Of a stretch of DNA of 64,000 nucleotides, positions 7,939 through 16,860 are shown in pieces. The position numbers were made by a program, and so were the translations under genes. The stretch is from Dawidia soli (GTDB taxonomy: Bacteria > Bacteroidota > Bacteroidia > Cytophagales > Cyclobacteriaceae): contig NZ_JAHESC010000010.1 in the NCBI RefSeq assembly GCF_018598185.1, forward strand, positions 62,001-126,000, written 5' to 3'. The notes under the pieces are model-generated. The model was given only the letters and a program-made list of their open reading frames with translations. It ran no database searches and was not told the DNA's origin. Each line of letters starts with the position of its first letter. Positions within the stretch are counted from its first letter, which is position 1.

Positions 7939-9351
7939 ATGCTTCACCAGAACCTTACACAGAAGCAACAGCTTAAAATAAATCCCCAGCAATTACAGAT
8001 GCTGGAGCTGTTTCATTTGACGACGCTGCAACTGGAGCAACGCATAAAGCATGAACTCGAAGAGAACCCCATCATAGAAGAGAAAACTGACGAGGACGAC
8101 GTGGCCGCTGCCAGCAGCAAAGACGACGTGCAGGAGTATCAGGATTGGGACGAGTATGGTTATGACGATGTTCCGGACTACAAGACGGAGAACAAGCATT
8201 ATTACCAGCAGGACGATATGCCCGACAAGCCGATCATAGCGCGACGTGATTTTCGCGAAGACCTCAAAGAACAGCTCTCGGCCGCCAAGATGTCGGAAGC
8301 AGAAGAGACCTTTGCGCATTTCATTATCGACAACCTGAACGAGAAGGGCTTTCTGGAAACCGCCCTCGACACGCTGGCCGATGATTACTCCCTGAAGACT
8401 ATGAGCTGGATCGAGGCAGACGATGCCGAGAAGATCCTGCAGAAGATCCAACGCCTGGAGCCTGCCGGCGTGGGAGCCCGCACGCTGCAAGAATGCATGC
8501 TGCTGCAACTGTGCCGCATGAACACCAGGTGCCCCGACGTTAAGGCGGCTATCCGCATTCTCGAAGATTTTTATACCGACCTCAAGGGCCGCAACTTCGA
8601 AAAGATCGAAGAGGCGCTGGGCATCGACGAAGAAGAGCTGCGTATGGTGCTCGAGTTGATGGCCGGTTTGAACCTGAATCCCATCGGTACGACAGAGGAG
8701 AAAAGCGCTGCCGAAAGCATCATCCCCGATTTTATAGTTACCCATCGCGACGACGGTGTGGAGGTATGCCTGGCCAACCAGCGTTCGTCCAACCTGTTTA
8801 TCAATAACCGCATGAAGTCGATGGTGAAGGATGCCGAGAAGGGTAAAGACCAGCGGGCCTTCCAATACCTGAAGAGCAAGCTCAACTCCGCCGAGTGGTT
8901 TGTCAATGCCATCCGGCAGCGGGAAGGCACGATGCTGAACGTGATCAACGCCATTGTGCAATATCAGTACGACTATTTCCTGGAAGGCGACAAGTCATTG
9001 CTTAAGCCGATGATCCTGAAGAATATTGCCGAACGCGTCGGCGTAGATATTTCGACGGTGTCGCGCATTACCTGTAACAAGTATGTGCAGACGCCGTTCG
9101 GTACGATCCTCCTGAAAGATATTTTCAGCGAAGGCATTGAAAACAAACAAGGTGCCATTGTCAGCAACAAGGTCATTCAGAAAGAGATTGAAGAGGTGAT
9201 CAAGACCGAGGATAAGAAGACACCGTACTCTGATCAACAGCTGGCGGCGGTGCTGGCGACCAAGGGATTTAACATCGCCCGGAGGACTGTCACGAAATAT
9301 CGTGAACATCTCCAGATCCCGGTGGCGCAGATGCGTGCCTTCTGGGCTTGA
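7939..9351 (+). CDS. rpoN: RNA polymerase sigma-54 factor
   Basis: This 470-residue protein directs RNA polymerase to -24/-12 promoters that need an ATP-driven activator. Region I is clear (LTQKQQLKINPQQLQMLELF, Gln/Leu-rich, residues 6-25), followed by an acidic linker at about 50-75. A core-binding middle and a C-terminal DNA-binding part follow. The RpoN box ARRTVTKYRE is present at 447-456. The next gene, 32 bp downstream, encodes a sigma-54 activator, so the factor and one of its activators are probably co-expressed. Confidence 0.97.
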   Translation: MLHQNLTQKQQLKINPQQLQMLELFHLTTLQLEQRIKHELEENPIIEEKTDEDDVAAASSKDDVQEYQDWDEYGYDDVPDYKTENKHYYQQDDMPDKPIIARRDFREDLKEQLSAAKMSEAEETFAHFIIDNLNEKGFLETALDTLADDYSLKTMSWIEADDAEKILQKIQRLEPAGVGARTLQECMLLQLCRMNTRCPDVKAAIRILEDFYTDLKGRNFEKIEEALGIDEEELRMVLELMAGLNLNPIGTTEEKSAAESIIPDFIVTHRDDGVEVCLANQRSSNLFINNRMKSMVKDAEKGKDQRAFQYLKSKLNSAEWFVNAIRQREGTMLNVINAIVQYQYDYFLEGDKSLLKPMILKNIAERVGVDISTVSRITCNKYVQTPFGTILLKDIFSEGIENKQGAIVSNKVIQKEIEEVIKTEDKKTPYSDQQLAAVLATKGFNIARRTVTKYREHLQIPVAQMRAFWA

Positions 9352-9383
9352 TTTTTTCGTCTTGAAAAAGGTTACTAAAAGAT

Positions 9384-10892
9384 ATGGCAGAAAAAATTCT
9401 AATTATTGATGATGACAAGGACATGTGCCTTGTGCTAAAGCGCTTTTTATCGAAGCATGGCTTTGAAGCCATGGAAGCCAACAGCGGTAAGAAAGCGCTG
9501 GAGGTGCTGGAATCAACAAGTCCCGATCTGATCTTGTGCGATTTCAAGCTCGAAGATATGGATGGCACCACCATTCTGAAGAACATCAAAGAGCGGCTCC
9601 CCGCCGTGCCTGTGATCATCATTACCGGTTATAGCAACATCAAGACAGCCGTAGAAGTGATGCGGCTGGGGGCGATCGACTATGTTACCAAGCCCCTGCT
9701 GCCGGATGAAATTCTGCTGACCATCAAGCGCGCCCTGGCCAACCCGTCGAGTCCCGCCGAGTCGGTGCCGGCCAACGAGCCCGCTTCCGCCAGCTATGTG
9801 GCCAAAGCCCAGGCGCAGTATGCCAAGAAGAACGACCGTCAGATCTATATCTTCGGCAACAGCCCCGACTTTAAGAATATACTCAACCAGATCGACCTGG
9901 TAGCGCCCACCAACTATAGCATCATCATTTACGGTGAGAGCGGTAGCGGTAAGGAGGCGATTGCGCAGGAGATACACAAGCGCAGCAAACGCAGCGATAA
10001 ACCTTTTATTGCCATAGACTGCGGTGCGCTTTCCAAAGAGCTGGCCGGCAGCGAGCTGTTCGGTCACGAAAAAGGCTCCTTTACCGGCGCCCTGAGCCAG
10101 AAGATCGGTAGCTTCGAGCTTGCCAACGGCGGCACGATCCTGCTGGACGAAATCGCCAACCTGCCGTATGATGTGCAGGTATCGTTGCTGCGTGTTACGC
10201 AAGAGCGCAAGATGAAGCGCGTGGGCGGCACAAAGGATATCGACCTGGACGTACGCATTATCGTGGCGAGTAACGAAAAGCTGTGGGATGCCGCCCGTAC
10301 GGGCCGCTTCCGCGAGGATTTATACCACCGTTTCAACGAATTCCAGATCAACGTACCGCCGCTGCGCGAGCGCAAGAACGACATCATGACCTTTGCGATG
10401 CACTTCCTGAGCATTACCAACGGCGAGCTGGGCAAGAACGTGAAGGGTTTCAGCCCCGAGGTGGAGAATATATTCAAAAATTACGTATGGCATGGAAACC
10501 TGCGCGAGTTGAAGAATGTCGTAAAACGCGCCACGCTGCTGAGCGATACGGATGTTATCGAGACCCGTACGATCCCGTTCGAGGTGTCGAACTTTAGCAA
10601 GCTGCAGTTCGAGGGCGGTGGTGGCGAGTCGGCACCGATGAGCGCCAGCACATTGCCGGCCGAACATGGCCTGCCATACCAGCCGGCGCCTTCACGGCCG
10701 GTGATCAAGGAGTCCGGCTTGAAGGGTGCGGGCATCGATGCCGAGTATGAAATCATACTCGAAGCGCTGAAGCGTGTGAATTTCAACAAAAGTAAGGCAG
10801 CCAAGCTACTAAAGATCGATCGTAAAACGTTATACAATAAGATCAAGCAATACAAGGAACTCAACAATATCGAGTTTCAGCAGGAGGTATGA
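9384..10892 (+). CDS. Sigma-54-dependent response regulator (NtrC family)
   Basis: This 502-residue activator has three parts. A receiver covers residues 4-117, with phospho-acceptor Asp53 in LCDFKLED and Lys103 in VTKP. A sigma-54 AAA+ domain follows, with Walker A GESGSGKE at 184-191 and loop GSFTGA at 231-236 (canonical GAFTGA), and then LLDEIANLP. The chain ends in a Fis-type helix-turn-helix (AAKLLKIDRKTLYNKIKQYK). It follows rpoN by 32 bp and overlaps the next kinase gene by 4 bp, so that kinase is its likely partner. Target promoters are not evident. Confidence 0.95.
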   Translation: MAEKILIIDDDKDMCLVLKRFLSKHGFEAMEANSGKKALEVLESTSPDLILCDFKLEDMDGTTILKNIKERLPAVPVIIITGYSNIKTAVEVMRLGAIDYVTKPLLPDEILLTIKRALANPSSPAESVPANEPASASYVAKAQAQYAKKNDRQIYIFGNSPDFKNILNQIDLVAPTNYSIIIYGESGSGKEAIAQEIHKRSKRSDKPFIAIDCGALSKELAGSELFGHEKGSFTGALSQKIGSFELANGGTILLDEIANLPYDVQVSLLRVTQERKMKRVGGTKDIDLDVRIIVASNEKLWDAARTGRFREDLYHRFNEFQINVPPLRERKNDIMTFAMHFLSITNGELGKNVKGFSPEVENIFKNYVWHGNLRELKNVVKRATLLSDTDVIETRTIPFEVSNFSKLQFEGGGGESAPMSASTLPAEHGLPYQPAPSRPVIKESGLKGAGIDAEYEIILEALKRVNFNKSKAAKLLKIDRKTLYNKIKQYKELNNIEFQQEV

Positions 10893-12460
10893 GCGTGGAG
10901 GGCATAAACTATCTGAGCGAGATATTTGATATGGAAGAAGGTAAAGACTCTTTTGATGGGAGACTCGCCGATTTCTTCCCCGGGATAGTCTATGTCTACG
11001 ACGTCGACCGCCGTTGCTTGAAATATATCACCCGGCGTGTGACCGATTTTCTGGGTCTGCCGCTGGAAGATCTGAAGGACTGCTCGCTCGAGCAGCTTAT
11101 TTTTCCGGAAGACCTGGCACTGGTACAGCGCGAGCTGGAGAAGTTCCATCATTTGAAAGACAACGCCTCGCATACGTATAACAGCCGCATGGGCCACCGC
11201 GAGGGTGGCTGGCGCTACTTCCGCACGCAGGGTTCTGTATTTCGGCGTAAGGCCGATGGCACCCCTGCATCGCTGCTTTTCATGGCACAGGATATTACCG
11301 ATCAATGGAAAGGGCAGGAGGAAGTAAAGGCGTTGCGCGAGCTGCTGCACGAAACAGAAGCGTTGCTGCAGTTTGGCAGCTGGAGCTGGGATGCCGCGAC
11401 CGACACCACGCATTGGACGCAGGGTATATTCCAGCTGTTTGAATACCAACCCGAAGAAGTGGCGGACATCACCCGCGAGTTCTTTTTCAAGCACATGTCG
11501 CCGGAAGATGCCGCAAATTTCCAACACCAGGTAAAGGAAGCCATCGATACACAAACGGGTTTTGAATGCGAGTATGGTATCACCACACGATCGGGCGTGC
11601 AGAAGTTTGTTTCCACCAAAGGCAAAGTGATCCTGGGAGAAAGGAACGAGGTGGTGAAAATGATCGGCATTACGCGCGACATCACCCCCCTGAAATATTT
11701 CGAGCGTGAACGCGAGCGGAGCATTCGCGAGCTGAACCGCTCGAACCGCGAGCTGGAAGAGTTTGCCTATGTGGCCTCGCACGACTTGCAGGAACCACTG
11801 CGCAAGATCTCGACCTTTAGTGAGCGGTTGAAAGCGAAGTTTATGACGCCGTTGGGCAACGAAGGCTCTTTGTATGTAGAGCGGATCCTGGCGTCGACGG
11901 AGAACATGCGCATATTGATCGATAACCTGCTCGAATTTTCGCGCATGGCCCGGAGCTCCTATGCGTTTTCGCGCACAGACCTGAAGAAGATCATACAATC
12001 GGTCACCACGGACCTGGAGCTGAAGATCGAAGAGACGGGCGCCCAGATCATGATCGGCCCACTGCCAGAGATAGAGGTGGTCGAGGCCGAAATGAAGCAG
12101 CTGTTCAACAACCTGCTGGGCAACGCCATCAAATTCCGCAGCGAAGAGAAGCCGCCGTTGATCACGATCAGCGGGGGCAGGGCTACACGCAGCGACAAGG
12201 AGGACCAGCACTTGCCGCCCGACAAAGAGTTTGTCAGGATCACGATCCAGGACAACGGCATAGGCTTTGAAGAAGAGTATGCTGAAAAGATCTTCCAGAT
12301 CTTTCAGCGGTTGCACGGCAAATCAGAGTATCCCGGCTCCGGCATTGGCCTGGCCATTTGTAAAAAGATCATGGACAACCACAACGGTGCGATCTATGCC
12401 GAAAGCACGCCCGGCCAGGGTGCTGTCTTTCACCTGCTCCTTCCCGAAAAACAATTCTGA
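10889..12460 (+). CDS. Cytosolic PAS-domain sensor histidine kinase
   Basis: This 523-residue protein has no signal peptide or membrane helix. It has two PAS domains (about 25-140 and 155-275), a short coiled-coil linker, a HisKA domain with phospho-acceptor His298 in VASHDLQEPLRK, and a HATPase domain (NNLLGNAIKFRSEE; DNGIGFEEEY; GSGIGLAICKKI). The phytochrome-like HDLQEPL H-box is common in Bacteroidota soluble kinases. The start codon overlaps the stop of the sigma-54 activator (ATGA), which suggests translational coupling and a cognate pair. Confidence 0.93.
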   Translation: MSVEGINYLSEIFDMEEGKDSFDGRLADFFPGIVYVYDVDRRCLKYITRRVTDFLGLPLEDLKDCSLEQLIFPEDLALVQRELEKFHHLKDNASHTYNSRMGHREGGWRYFRTQGSVFRRKADGTPASLLFMAQDITDQWKGQEEVKALRELLHETEALLQFGSWSWDAATDTTHWTQGIFQLFEYQPEEVADITREFFFKHMSPEDAANFQHQVKEAIDTQTGFECEYGITTRSGVQKFVSTKGKVILGERNEVVKMIGITRDITPLKYFERERERSIRELNRSNRELEEFAYVASHDLQEPLRKISTFSERLKAKFMTPLGNEGSLYVERILASTENMRILIDNLLEFSRMARSSYAFSRTDLKKIIQSVTTDLELKIEETGAQIMIGPLPEIEVVEAEMKQLFNNLLGNAIKFRSEEKPPLITISGGRATRSDKEDQHLPPDKEFVRITIQDNGIGFEEEYAEKIFQIFQRLHGKSEYPGSGIGLAICKKIMDNHNGAIYAESTPGQGAVFHLLLPEKQF

Positions 12461-12474
12461 CAGTAATAGAGTAC

Positions 12475-13911
12475 ATGCAGCAGTCGAGCGTTACACGAAT
12501 TCTCATTGTAGACGACGATGAAGACGATTTCATCATTACCAGTGACTATATCCGCAGCATCGAAGGGGTGCACTACGAGATCGATTGGTGCCCTACCTAT
12601 GCCAGGGCCGTCGAACACATCCGTCAGCGTCAGTATCAACTATATTTGGTGGATTACCGCCTCGGCGCGAAGACGGGCCTGGACCTGTTGAAGGAGGCCG
12701 TGCGCTTGAACTGCGAAGATCCGATCATCCTGCTGACGGGTAAAGGCAACAAGGCGGTTGACAACGAGGCGATGGTGATCGGGGCGATGGACTACCTGAT
12801 CAAGTCGGAGCTGAACACGGAGAAGCTCGAGCGCAGCATTCGCTACTCGTTGGAGAGGGCTGGTGCGCTGAAGGCGCTGCGTGCGAATGAACGCAAATAC
12901 CGGATCATCTTCGAGCGCTCGAAAGACGCCGTGTTTATCGCCGACGAGGGGCTGCGTTTCCGGGATATGAACAACGCCACGTCGGAACTGCTGGGCTATG
13001 CGCAATCGGACCTGTTAAACCTCTCGTTATACGACCTGATCCTGGAGGGCAAAGACAAGGTGTACGCCGGCCTGGAGCAGTCGAAGGAAATTGACGATGT
13101 TGAGATCACGCTGGCCGACCGGCAGGGGGAAAAGAAGTACTGTATCATTTCCGCCTCGATGGAAACGGGTAATGAAGAAGGGGGCTCGTATGTGCAGGGC
13201 ATCATTCACGATATTACCAACCTGAAGCGGGCAGAGAAGGCTACGCTGCAAGCCGAGAAACTGGCGGCGACCGGCCGGCTGGTGCGGACGCTGGCGCACG
13301 AGGTGCGCAACCCGCTGAATAACATTCAGATGTCGGTAGAGCAGTTGATCCCGGTCAATCAGAGCGAAGAAGACACTCCGTTCCTGGAGATCATTCACCG
13401 TAACTCCAAACGCATCAACGACCTCATCACCGAGTTGCTGGATTCGTCGCGGCCGACGGAGATGATCTTTAAGCGCGTCATTTTGCAGACGGTGCTTGAC
13501 GAAAGCATCAGCGCGGCGCTGGATCGCATCACGCTGCAGCGCATCAGCATGAAAGTAAGCTACCCCGATGTGCCTTGCTATATTCAGGCCGATGCTGATA
13601 AACTGAAGGTGGCGTTCCTCAATATCATCATCAACGCGGTGGAAGCCATGCGTGACCGTCCGGGCGAGCTGAGCATTAAGGTGACACCGTCGGCCCTGCA
13701 ATACGCTGTCGAGATCTCAGACAACGGGTGCGGTATACCGCAGGAAAACATCTCGAAGCTGTTCGAGCCTTACTTCACATCCAAACGCAACGGTATGGGC
13801 CTTGGCCTGGCAGCGACGCTTAATATTTTACAAACACACAAGGCGCACATCGACGTGCGTTCTAGGGAAAATGTCGGGACCACGTTTGTGATCGCCTTCC
13901 CGGTACAATGA
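12475..13911 (+). CDS. Receiver-PAS-histidine kinase hybrid
   Basis: This 478-residue protein has an N-terminal receiver (ILIVDDDEDDF; Asp60 in YLVDYRLG; Lys110). A PAS domain follows (about 137-250), then HisKA with His275 in LAHEVRNPLNN, and a HATPase (NAVEAM, DNGCGIP, MGLGLAATLNIL). There are no membrane segments. It follows the PAS kinase by 14 bp, so rpoN, activator, kinase and hybrid kinase form one run. The N-terminal receiver suggests that it is an internal node of a phosphorelay. It abuts the oppositely oriented PPOX gene with no intervening base. Confidence 0.93.
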   Translation: MQQSSVTRILIVDDDEDDFIITSDYIRSIEGVHYEIDWCPTYARAVEHIRQRQYQLYLVDYRLGAKTGLDLLKEAVRLNCEDPIILLTGKGNKAVDNEAMVIGAMDYLIKSELNTEKLERSIRYSLERAGALKALRANERKYRIIFERSKDAVFIADEGLRFRDMNNATSELLGYAQSDLLNLSLYDLILEGKDKVYAGLEQSKEIDDVEITLADRQGEKKYCIISASMETGNEEGGSYVQGIIHDITNLKRAEKATLQAEKLAATGRLVRTLAHEVRNPLNNIQMSVEQLIPVNQSEEDTPFLEIIHRNSKRINDLITELLDSSRPTEMIFKRVILQTVLDESISAALDRITLQRISMKVSYPDVPCYIQADADKLKVAFLNIIINAVEAMRDRPGELSIKVTPSALQYAVEISDNGCGIPQENISKLFEPYFTSKRNGMGLGLAATLNILQTHKAHIDVRSRENVGTTFVIAFPVQ

Positions 13912-14346
13912 TCAGATAAACGCTATCATTTTACTGAGCGTGCTTTCCCAATAGTGGGCTTCGTCGGGCACGATACGGATGAGGCATAGTTTAGGATCCT
14001 GCAACCCCAGGGGGAACCACTCGGTTAGCGGCGGTACCCACAGCTCACGTTCTTTGGCCTTGTCGCGCACGATGGTACATGTGCCGTTGATGTGGATATA
14101 AATATTTTTCGATGGCCGTGCATAGATAAGCGAAACGGCCGTGTGCCCGGTAGCGTCTTGCACTTTGTCGGAGAGCTCGTTGGTAAAAAACCAGATATGC
14201 CCGTCGCGGTCCACGTCAAGGGTCATCATGGGGCGGCTGGTGGTTTTACCGGCGCTGTCGGTTGTCATCAGCATGCATACTTCGACATCGTTGAGCAGCT
14301 CCTTAAATTTCTGTATAGCCGGTGGGTACTCAGGTGCTGTTTTCAT
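13912..14346 (-). CDS. Pyridoxamine 5'-phosphate oxidase-like (general stress protein 26 type) flavin-binding protein
   Basis: This 144-residue protein has the FMN-binding split-barrel pattern: VCMLMTTDSAGKTTSRPMMT, HIWFFTNELSDKVQDA and VSLIYARPSKNIYIHINGT. Proteins of this size are single-domain flavin or heme binders grouped with B. subtilis general stress protein 26, and their reaction is generally unknown. Its stop codon touches the stop of the hybrid kinase on the other strand. A small Lys/Pro-rich gene lies upstream on the same strand. Confidence 0.8.
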   Translation of the reverse strand: MKTAPEYPPAIQKFKELLNDVEVCMLMTTDSAGKTTSRPMMTLDVDRDGHIWFFTNELSDKVQDATGHTAVSLIYARPSKNIYIHINGTCTIVRDKAKERELWVPPLTEWFPLGLQDPKLCLIRIVPDEAHYWESTLSKMIAFI

Positions 14347-14432
14347 GGTGTTGGTTAGTTCAAGGGGAACGATGTAAAGTGTCGGTATTCGCTCTCACAC
14401 CCGATGGCTATCGGGGCCACGCGCACACTGTT

Positions 14433-14690
14433 TTAGCTGTCGGTGTCTTCGGGTGCGATGTCGGACGTGTTGCCCCCGCGGTTGACGGCCTTTCGTTGCT
14501 CGTCTTCGTTTACCCGTACAGTATCGGGTGGGGTGTTTTGTACGACGGGCTGTCGTGCATGTTCGGCTTCTTCCTGAAGGCGTTCGTCCTGTGCCGTGGT
14601 TTTCTTTTTACGACCGGCTTTAGTCGCCTTTTCTTTTGTTTCGGGTTTGGGGGGAGTGGGAGAGCCCGGGGTGGTATGTTGCGTTTTCAT
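14433..14690 (-). CDS. Lys/Pro/Thr-rich disordered small protein
   Basis: This 85-residue protein has an N-terminus rich in Pro, Lys and Thr (PGSPTPPKPETKEKATKAGR) and an acidic C-terminus (SDIAPEDTDS). No hydrophobic core is visible, so it is probably intrinsically disordered. It resembles small basic stress-linked proteins seen in Bacteroidota stress clusters, but I do not recognise a named family. The start is the first in-frame ATG. The PPOX gene follows downstream on the same strand after 86 bp. Confidence 0.5.
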   Translation of the reverse strand: MKTQHTTPGSPTPPKPETKEKATKAGRKKKTTAQDERLQEEAEHARQPVVQNTPPDTVRVNEDEQRKAVNRGGNTSDIAPEDTDS

Positions 14691-14788
14691 GGTGTTTCAT
14701 TTAAGGGAACAACTAAAAAACGAATGCCAACACGGGAGCTTTTCCGAAGATACTTGTTTTTTTCTCAAATTGCAGTGCTGGCGCGATA

Positions 14789-14821
14789 TTGTATGCAATC
14801 GCAAGTGAATGCGTATATTTG
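14789..14821 (+). promoter_or_regulatory. Bacteroidota-type promoter for the receiver gene at 14839
   Basis: A TTG at 14789-14791 and TATATTTG at 14814-14821 match the Bacteroidota -33/-7 consensus (TTG, TAnnTTTG) with 22 bp between them. The transcript would start about 10 nt before the ATG, giving a very short leader. Confidence 0.5.
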
Positions 14822-14838
14822 GCTAATTTATTCACTTT

Positions 14839-15264
14839 ATGAGTAAAGTATTTATCCTGGTGGCTGAGGACGATGCCGACGACCGTTACCTTATGCAAAC
14901 CGCATTCCGCGAAAAAGGCTATTCCGACAGGATTGAATTTGTGGAAAACGGCGTGGAGCTGCTTCGGTTCCTGGAAACGGCAGAAACCGCCGACGGCGGG
15001 CCGGAGTTCCCGGGATTTATCTTACTGGACCTGAACATGCCAAAAAAAGACGGGCGCGAGGTGCTTCGTGACCTCAAGCAACATCCCGTGTTCAAGCGTA
15101 TCCCCGTCGTTGTATTTACCACCACCAAGAACGACGCCGAAATCAAGCGGTGTTATGAGCTGGGTGCGAACAGCTATGTTGTAAAACCTACCAGCTTTGA
15201 GTCGCTCCTGAGCGTCGTCGAAAACATCCGCAATTATTGGTTCCAGGTAGCGTCTACTCCCTAA
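14839..15264 (+). CDS. Stand-alone response regulator receiver (Rcp1-like)
   Basis: This 141-residue protein consists only of a receiver domain. It has the acidic pocket VAEDDADD, phospho-acceptor Asp64 in LLDLNMPKKDG, Thr in VVFTTTKND and Lys in VVKPTSFE. Single-domain receivers with the PKKDGREVL motif usually pair with phytochrome-like PAS kinases such as the one at 10889. No output domain is present. Its last 11 bp overlap the end of the convergent gene on the other strand. Confidence 0.9.
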   Translation: MSKVFILVAEDDADDRYLMQTAFREKGYSDRIEFVENGVELLRFLETAETADGGPEFPGFILLDLNMPKKDGREVLRDLKQHPVFKRIPVVVFTTTKNDAEIKRCYELGANSYVVKPTSFESLLSVVENIRNYWFQVASTP

Positions 15265-15637
15265 CGGCGACGCCGTTCTTTTTTGCTTTCTTTTGAAACA
15301 GTTTGCTGAGGAATGGGGCCACGTTGTTAAAAATGACGTGTGAAGAGATATTCTTTAACATCGGAGGCAGGAATAAACGCGCCAGTAGGTTATGGGATAC
15401 GAATTTTTTCAGGAGCAGGTCGATGGCAAGTGACGAGCCCGTGGAGACGAGCGCATGGTTACGCGTCTCGCCGTTGGTAAACTTTCCCACGATGCGCACC
15501 AGGCTCAATACGGGCTTAAACTGCTCCCGGATGCCGGCCAGGTCTTCGCGGATCTGCTCTTTTTGCACCTTCAGCTGCGACCGGAGGCGTTCCTGCTCGG
15601 TGCGTAAGTCTTCATAGGAACGGATGGTGCTATTCAT
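15254..15637 (-). CDS. Hypothetical protein with N-terminal coiled coil
   Basis: This 127-residue protein begins with a charged helix (about residues 7-40, RTEQERLRSQLKVQKEQIRE) that could form a coiled coil. It continues with a mildly hydrophobic helical part and a Lys-rich end. I do not recognise a family. It overlaps the stop of the upstream holin-X-type gene by 8 bp, so the two are co-translated. The neighbouring YtxH gene suggests membership of a Bacteroidota envelope-stress gene set. Confidence 0.65.
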   Translation of the reverse strand: MNSTIRSYEDLRTEQERLRSQLKVQKEQIREDLAGIREQFKPVLSLVRIVGKFTNGETRNHALVSTGSSLAIDLLLKKFVSHNLLARLFLPPMLKNISSHVIFNNVAPFLSKLFQKKAKKNGVAVRE

Positions 15638-15971
15638 AGATCTTTTGAATGATAAAGTCGCGGATAAAGGGCGCGATATATTTTTTTCGGAAGATGAAGA
15701 TGATGCCGATGAGAAATGTATATACGCCGGCCATGATAAAAAAGCCGCCGATCATATTGCCGATGGCTTTGCCGATCCACCAGCTAAAGCCGAAGCCGGA
15801 GAATAATAGTACAAAAAGTACCAGGAAGCCGATAAAGACAGCTGTAATGCTTACAGAGGCAATTCCTGCAGTCTTTTCAGTGGCGTTGAGAACGGTTAAT
15901 TTATAATACGTTTCCAGGTAATCGCTTACATGGTCTGTCAGGTTTTCTGCCTTCGTTTTCCGGTCGTCCAT
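15630..15971 (-). CDS. Phage holin family / DUF1469-type membrane protein
   Basis: This 113-residue protein has a charged N-terminal helix, two adjacent transmembrane helices at about 35-58 and 68-92, and a basic end. This is the layout of the putative actinobacterial holin-X (DUF1469) family. There is no prophage here, so a lytic function is unlikely. Bacterial members accompany YtxH and other stress genes. It is followed by an overlapping hypothetical gene and preceded, after 115 bp, by the YtxH gene. Confidence 0.75.
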   Translation of the reverse strand: MDDRKTKAENLTDHVSDYLETYYKLTVLNATEKTAGIASVSITAVFIGFLVLFVLLFSGFGFSWWIGKAIGNMIGGFFIMAGVYTFLIGIIFIFRKKYIAPFIRDFIIQKIYE

Positions 15972-16086
15972 GGTACAAAAGGTTTAGGCGGTTGGTTGAA
16001 GGGAACCGGAAGCAAGCATTCGGATCACTTGCTTCTGGCGCCGTGTACACGTGCTTGCAGGAACGAATTCGCGTACGTCGTTTTTG

Positions 16087-16356
16087 TTAGCTTAACGATT
16101 CCTTTACCCGACTGTACCGATTTGCAGCATCCTGGCTGAGGCCTTTGGCTTCCTTCAGGATCGTGTTTTTAGCGTCGCCCAGTTGCTCGCGGCTGTTTAC
16201 AATTGCTTTGGTCAGTTCTTCAGCAAAGTCGGTAGCTGCTTTGGAGATCTTTTTGCGCATGTCGTTACCACTTTCAGGAGCGACCAGCATGCCGATCACA
16301 GCGCCCGCGGCGGCAGCGCCGAGTATCCCGAGGATTATTTTACTCTTCGTGTTCAT
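16087..16356 (-). CDS. YtxH domain-containing protein
   Basis: This 89-residue protein begins MNTKSKIILGILGAAAAGAV, a Gly/Ala-rich transmembrane helix, followed by the YtxH signature GMLVAPESGNDMRKKISKAA and a long amphipathic helix. YtxH proteins are small general-stress membrane proteins without a known reaction. The ATG at 16356 was chosen because it places the helix at the N-terminus. A longer frame upstream adds an unlikely 17 residues. Confidence 0.85.
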   Translation of the reverse strand: MNTKSKIILGILGAAAAGAVIGMLVAPESGNDMRKKISKAATDFAEELTKAIVNSREQLGDAKNTILKEAKGLSQDAANRYSRVKESLS

Positions 16357-16523
16357 ATGCTTATTTGGTTTATTTGCAACAAATCGGTAAAAAATTGTTC
16401 CTTTCACAAAAACTTATTAGTATGGCTTGCCGACTGGGTATGAATATCTACAGGGGCCAAAATGGGGTTGGCAATATTCTTTTTAGCATTCTTGCATAGA
16501 TTTTGTATCATTGGACTGAGTTG

Positions 16524-16859
16524 ATGAAGCGTATATTGATTATCGATGACGAAGAGGACTTATGCGTGCTGATGCGCGCGTACCTGCAGCCCTTACAGTT
16601 CGATGTACACCTGGCATTTACCTTACGGGATGGGTTGCAAAAAGCGCGCGATCTCTCCCCTGACATACTGTTCCTGGATAACAACTTACCCGATGGCCTG
16701 GGCTGGGACACGGTAGGTCAGTTACTCACGCTTTTACCGCACAGTAAGATCAACCTGATGAGCGCCTTTACCCACCTGCCCCTGGAACTTGAAAATATAC
16801 CTTCGGTTAAGTTCCTGGAAAAACCGATCAGCCTCAGCACGCTGAAGAGCTTCCTTTGA
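16524..16859 (+). CDS. Stand-alone response regulator receiver
   Basis: This 111-residue receiver domain has the acidic pocket IDDEED, phospho-acceptor Asp52 in LFLDNNLPDGLGW, Ser in LMSAF and Lys in FLEKPIS. No output domain is attached. The ATG at 16524 (MKRILIIDDEED) is the natural start for this fold. Its stop lies one base from the stop of the AsmA-like gene on the opposite strand. The partner kinase is not identified, and the two kinases 3-6 kb away are candidates. Confidence 0.88.
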   Translation: MKRILIIDDEEDLCVLMRAYLQPLQFDVHLAFTLRDGLQKARDLSPDILFLDNNLPDGLGWDTVGQLLTLLPHSKINLMSAFTHLPLELENIPSVKFLEKPISLSTLKSFL

Positions 16860-16860
16860 C

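Noticed and set aside
7993-8961. 322-codon minus-strand frame opposite rpoN
   Set aside because: It is a His/Val/Leu-rich antisense translation of sigma-54, produced by third-position codon bias and not by a real gene.
10877-12316. 479-codon minus-strand open frame opposite the PAS kinase
   Set aside because: It is a mirror of the kinase coding frame, which has full PAS, HisKA and HATPase motifs. The antisense product has no recognisable domain.
15630-15971. Prophage holin
   Set aside because: The protein resembles the holin-X family, but no phage genes are near. It sits with YtxH in a stress-type gene set.
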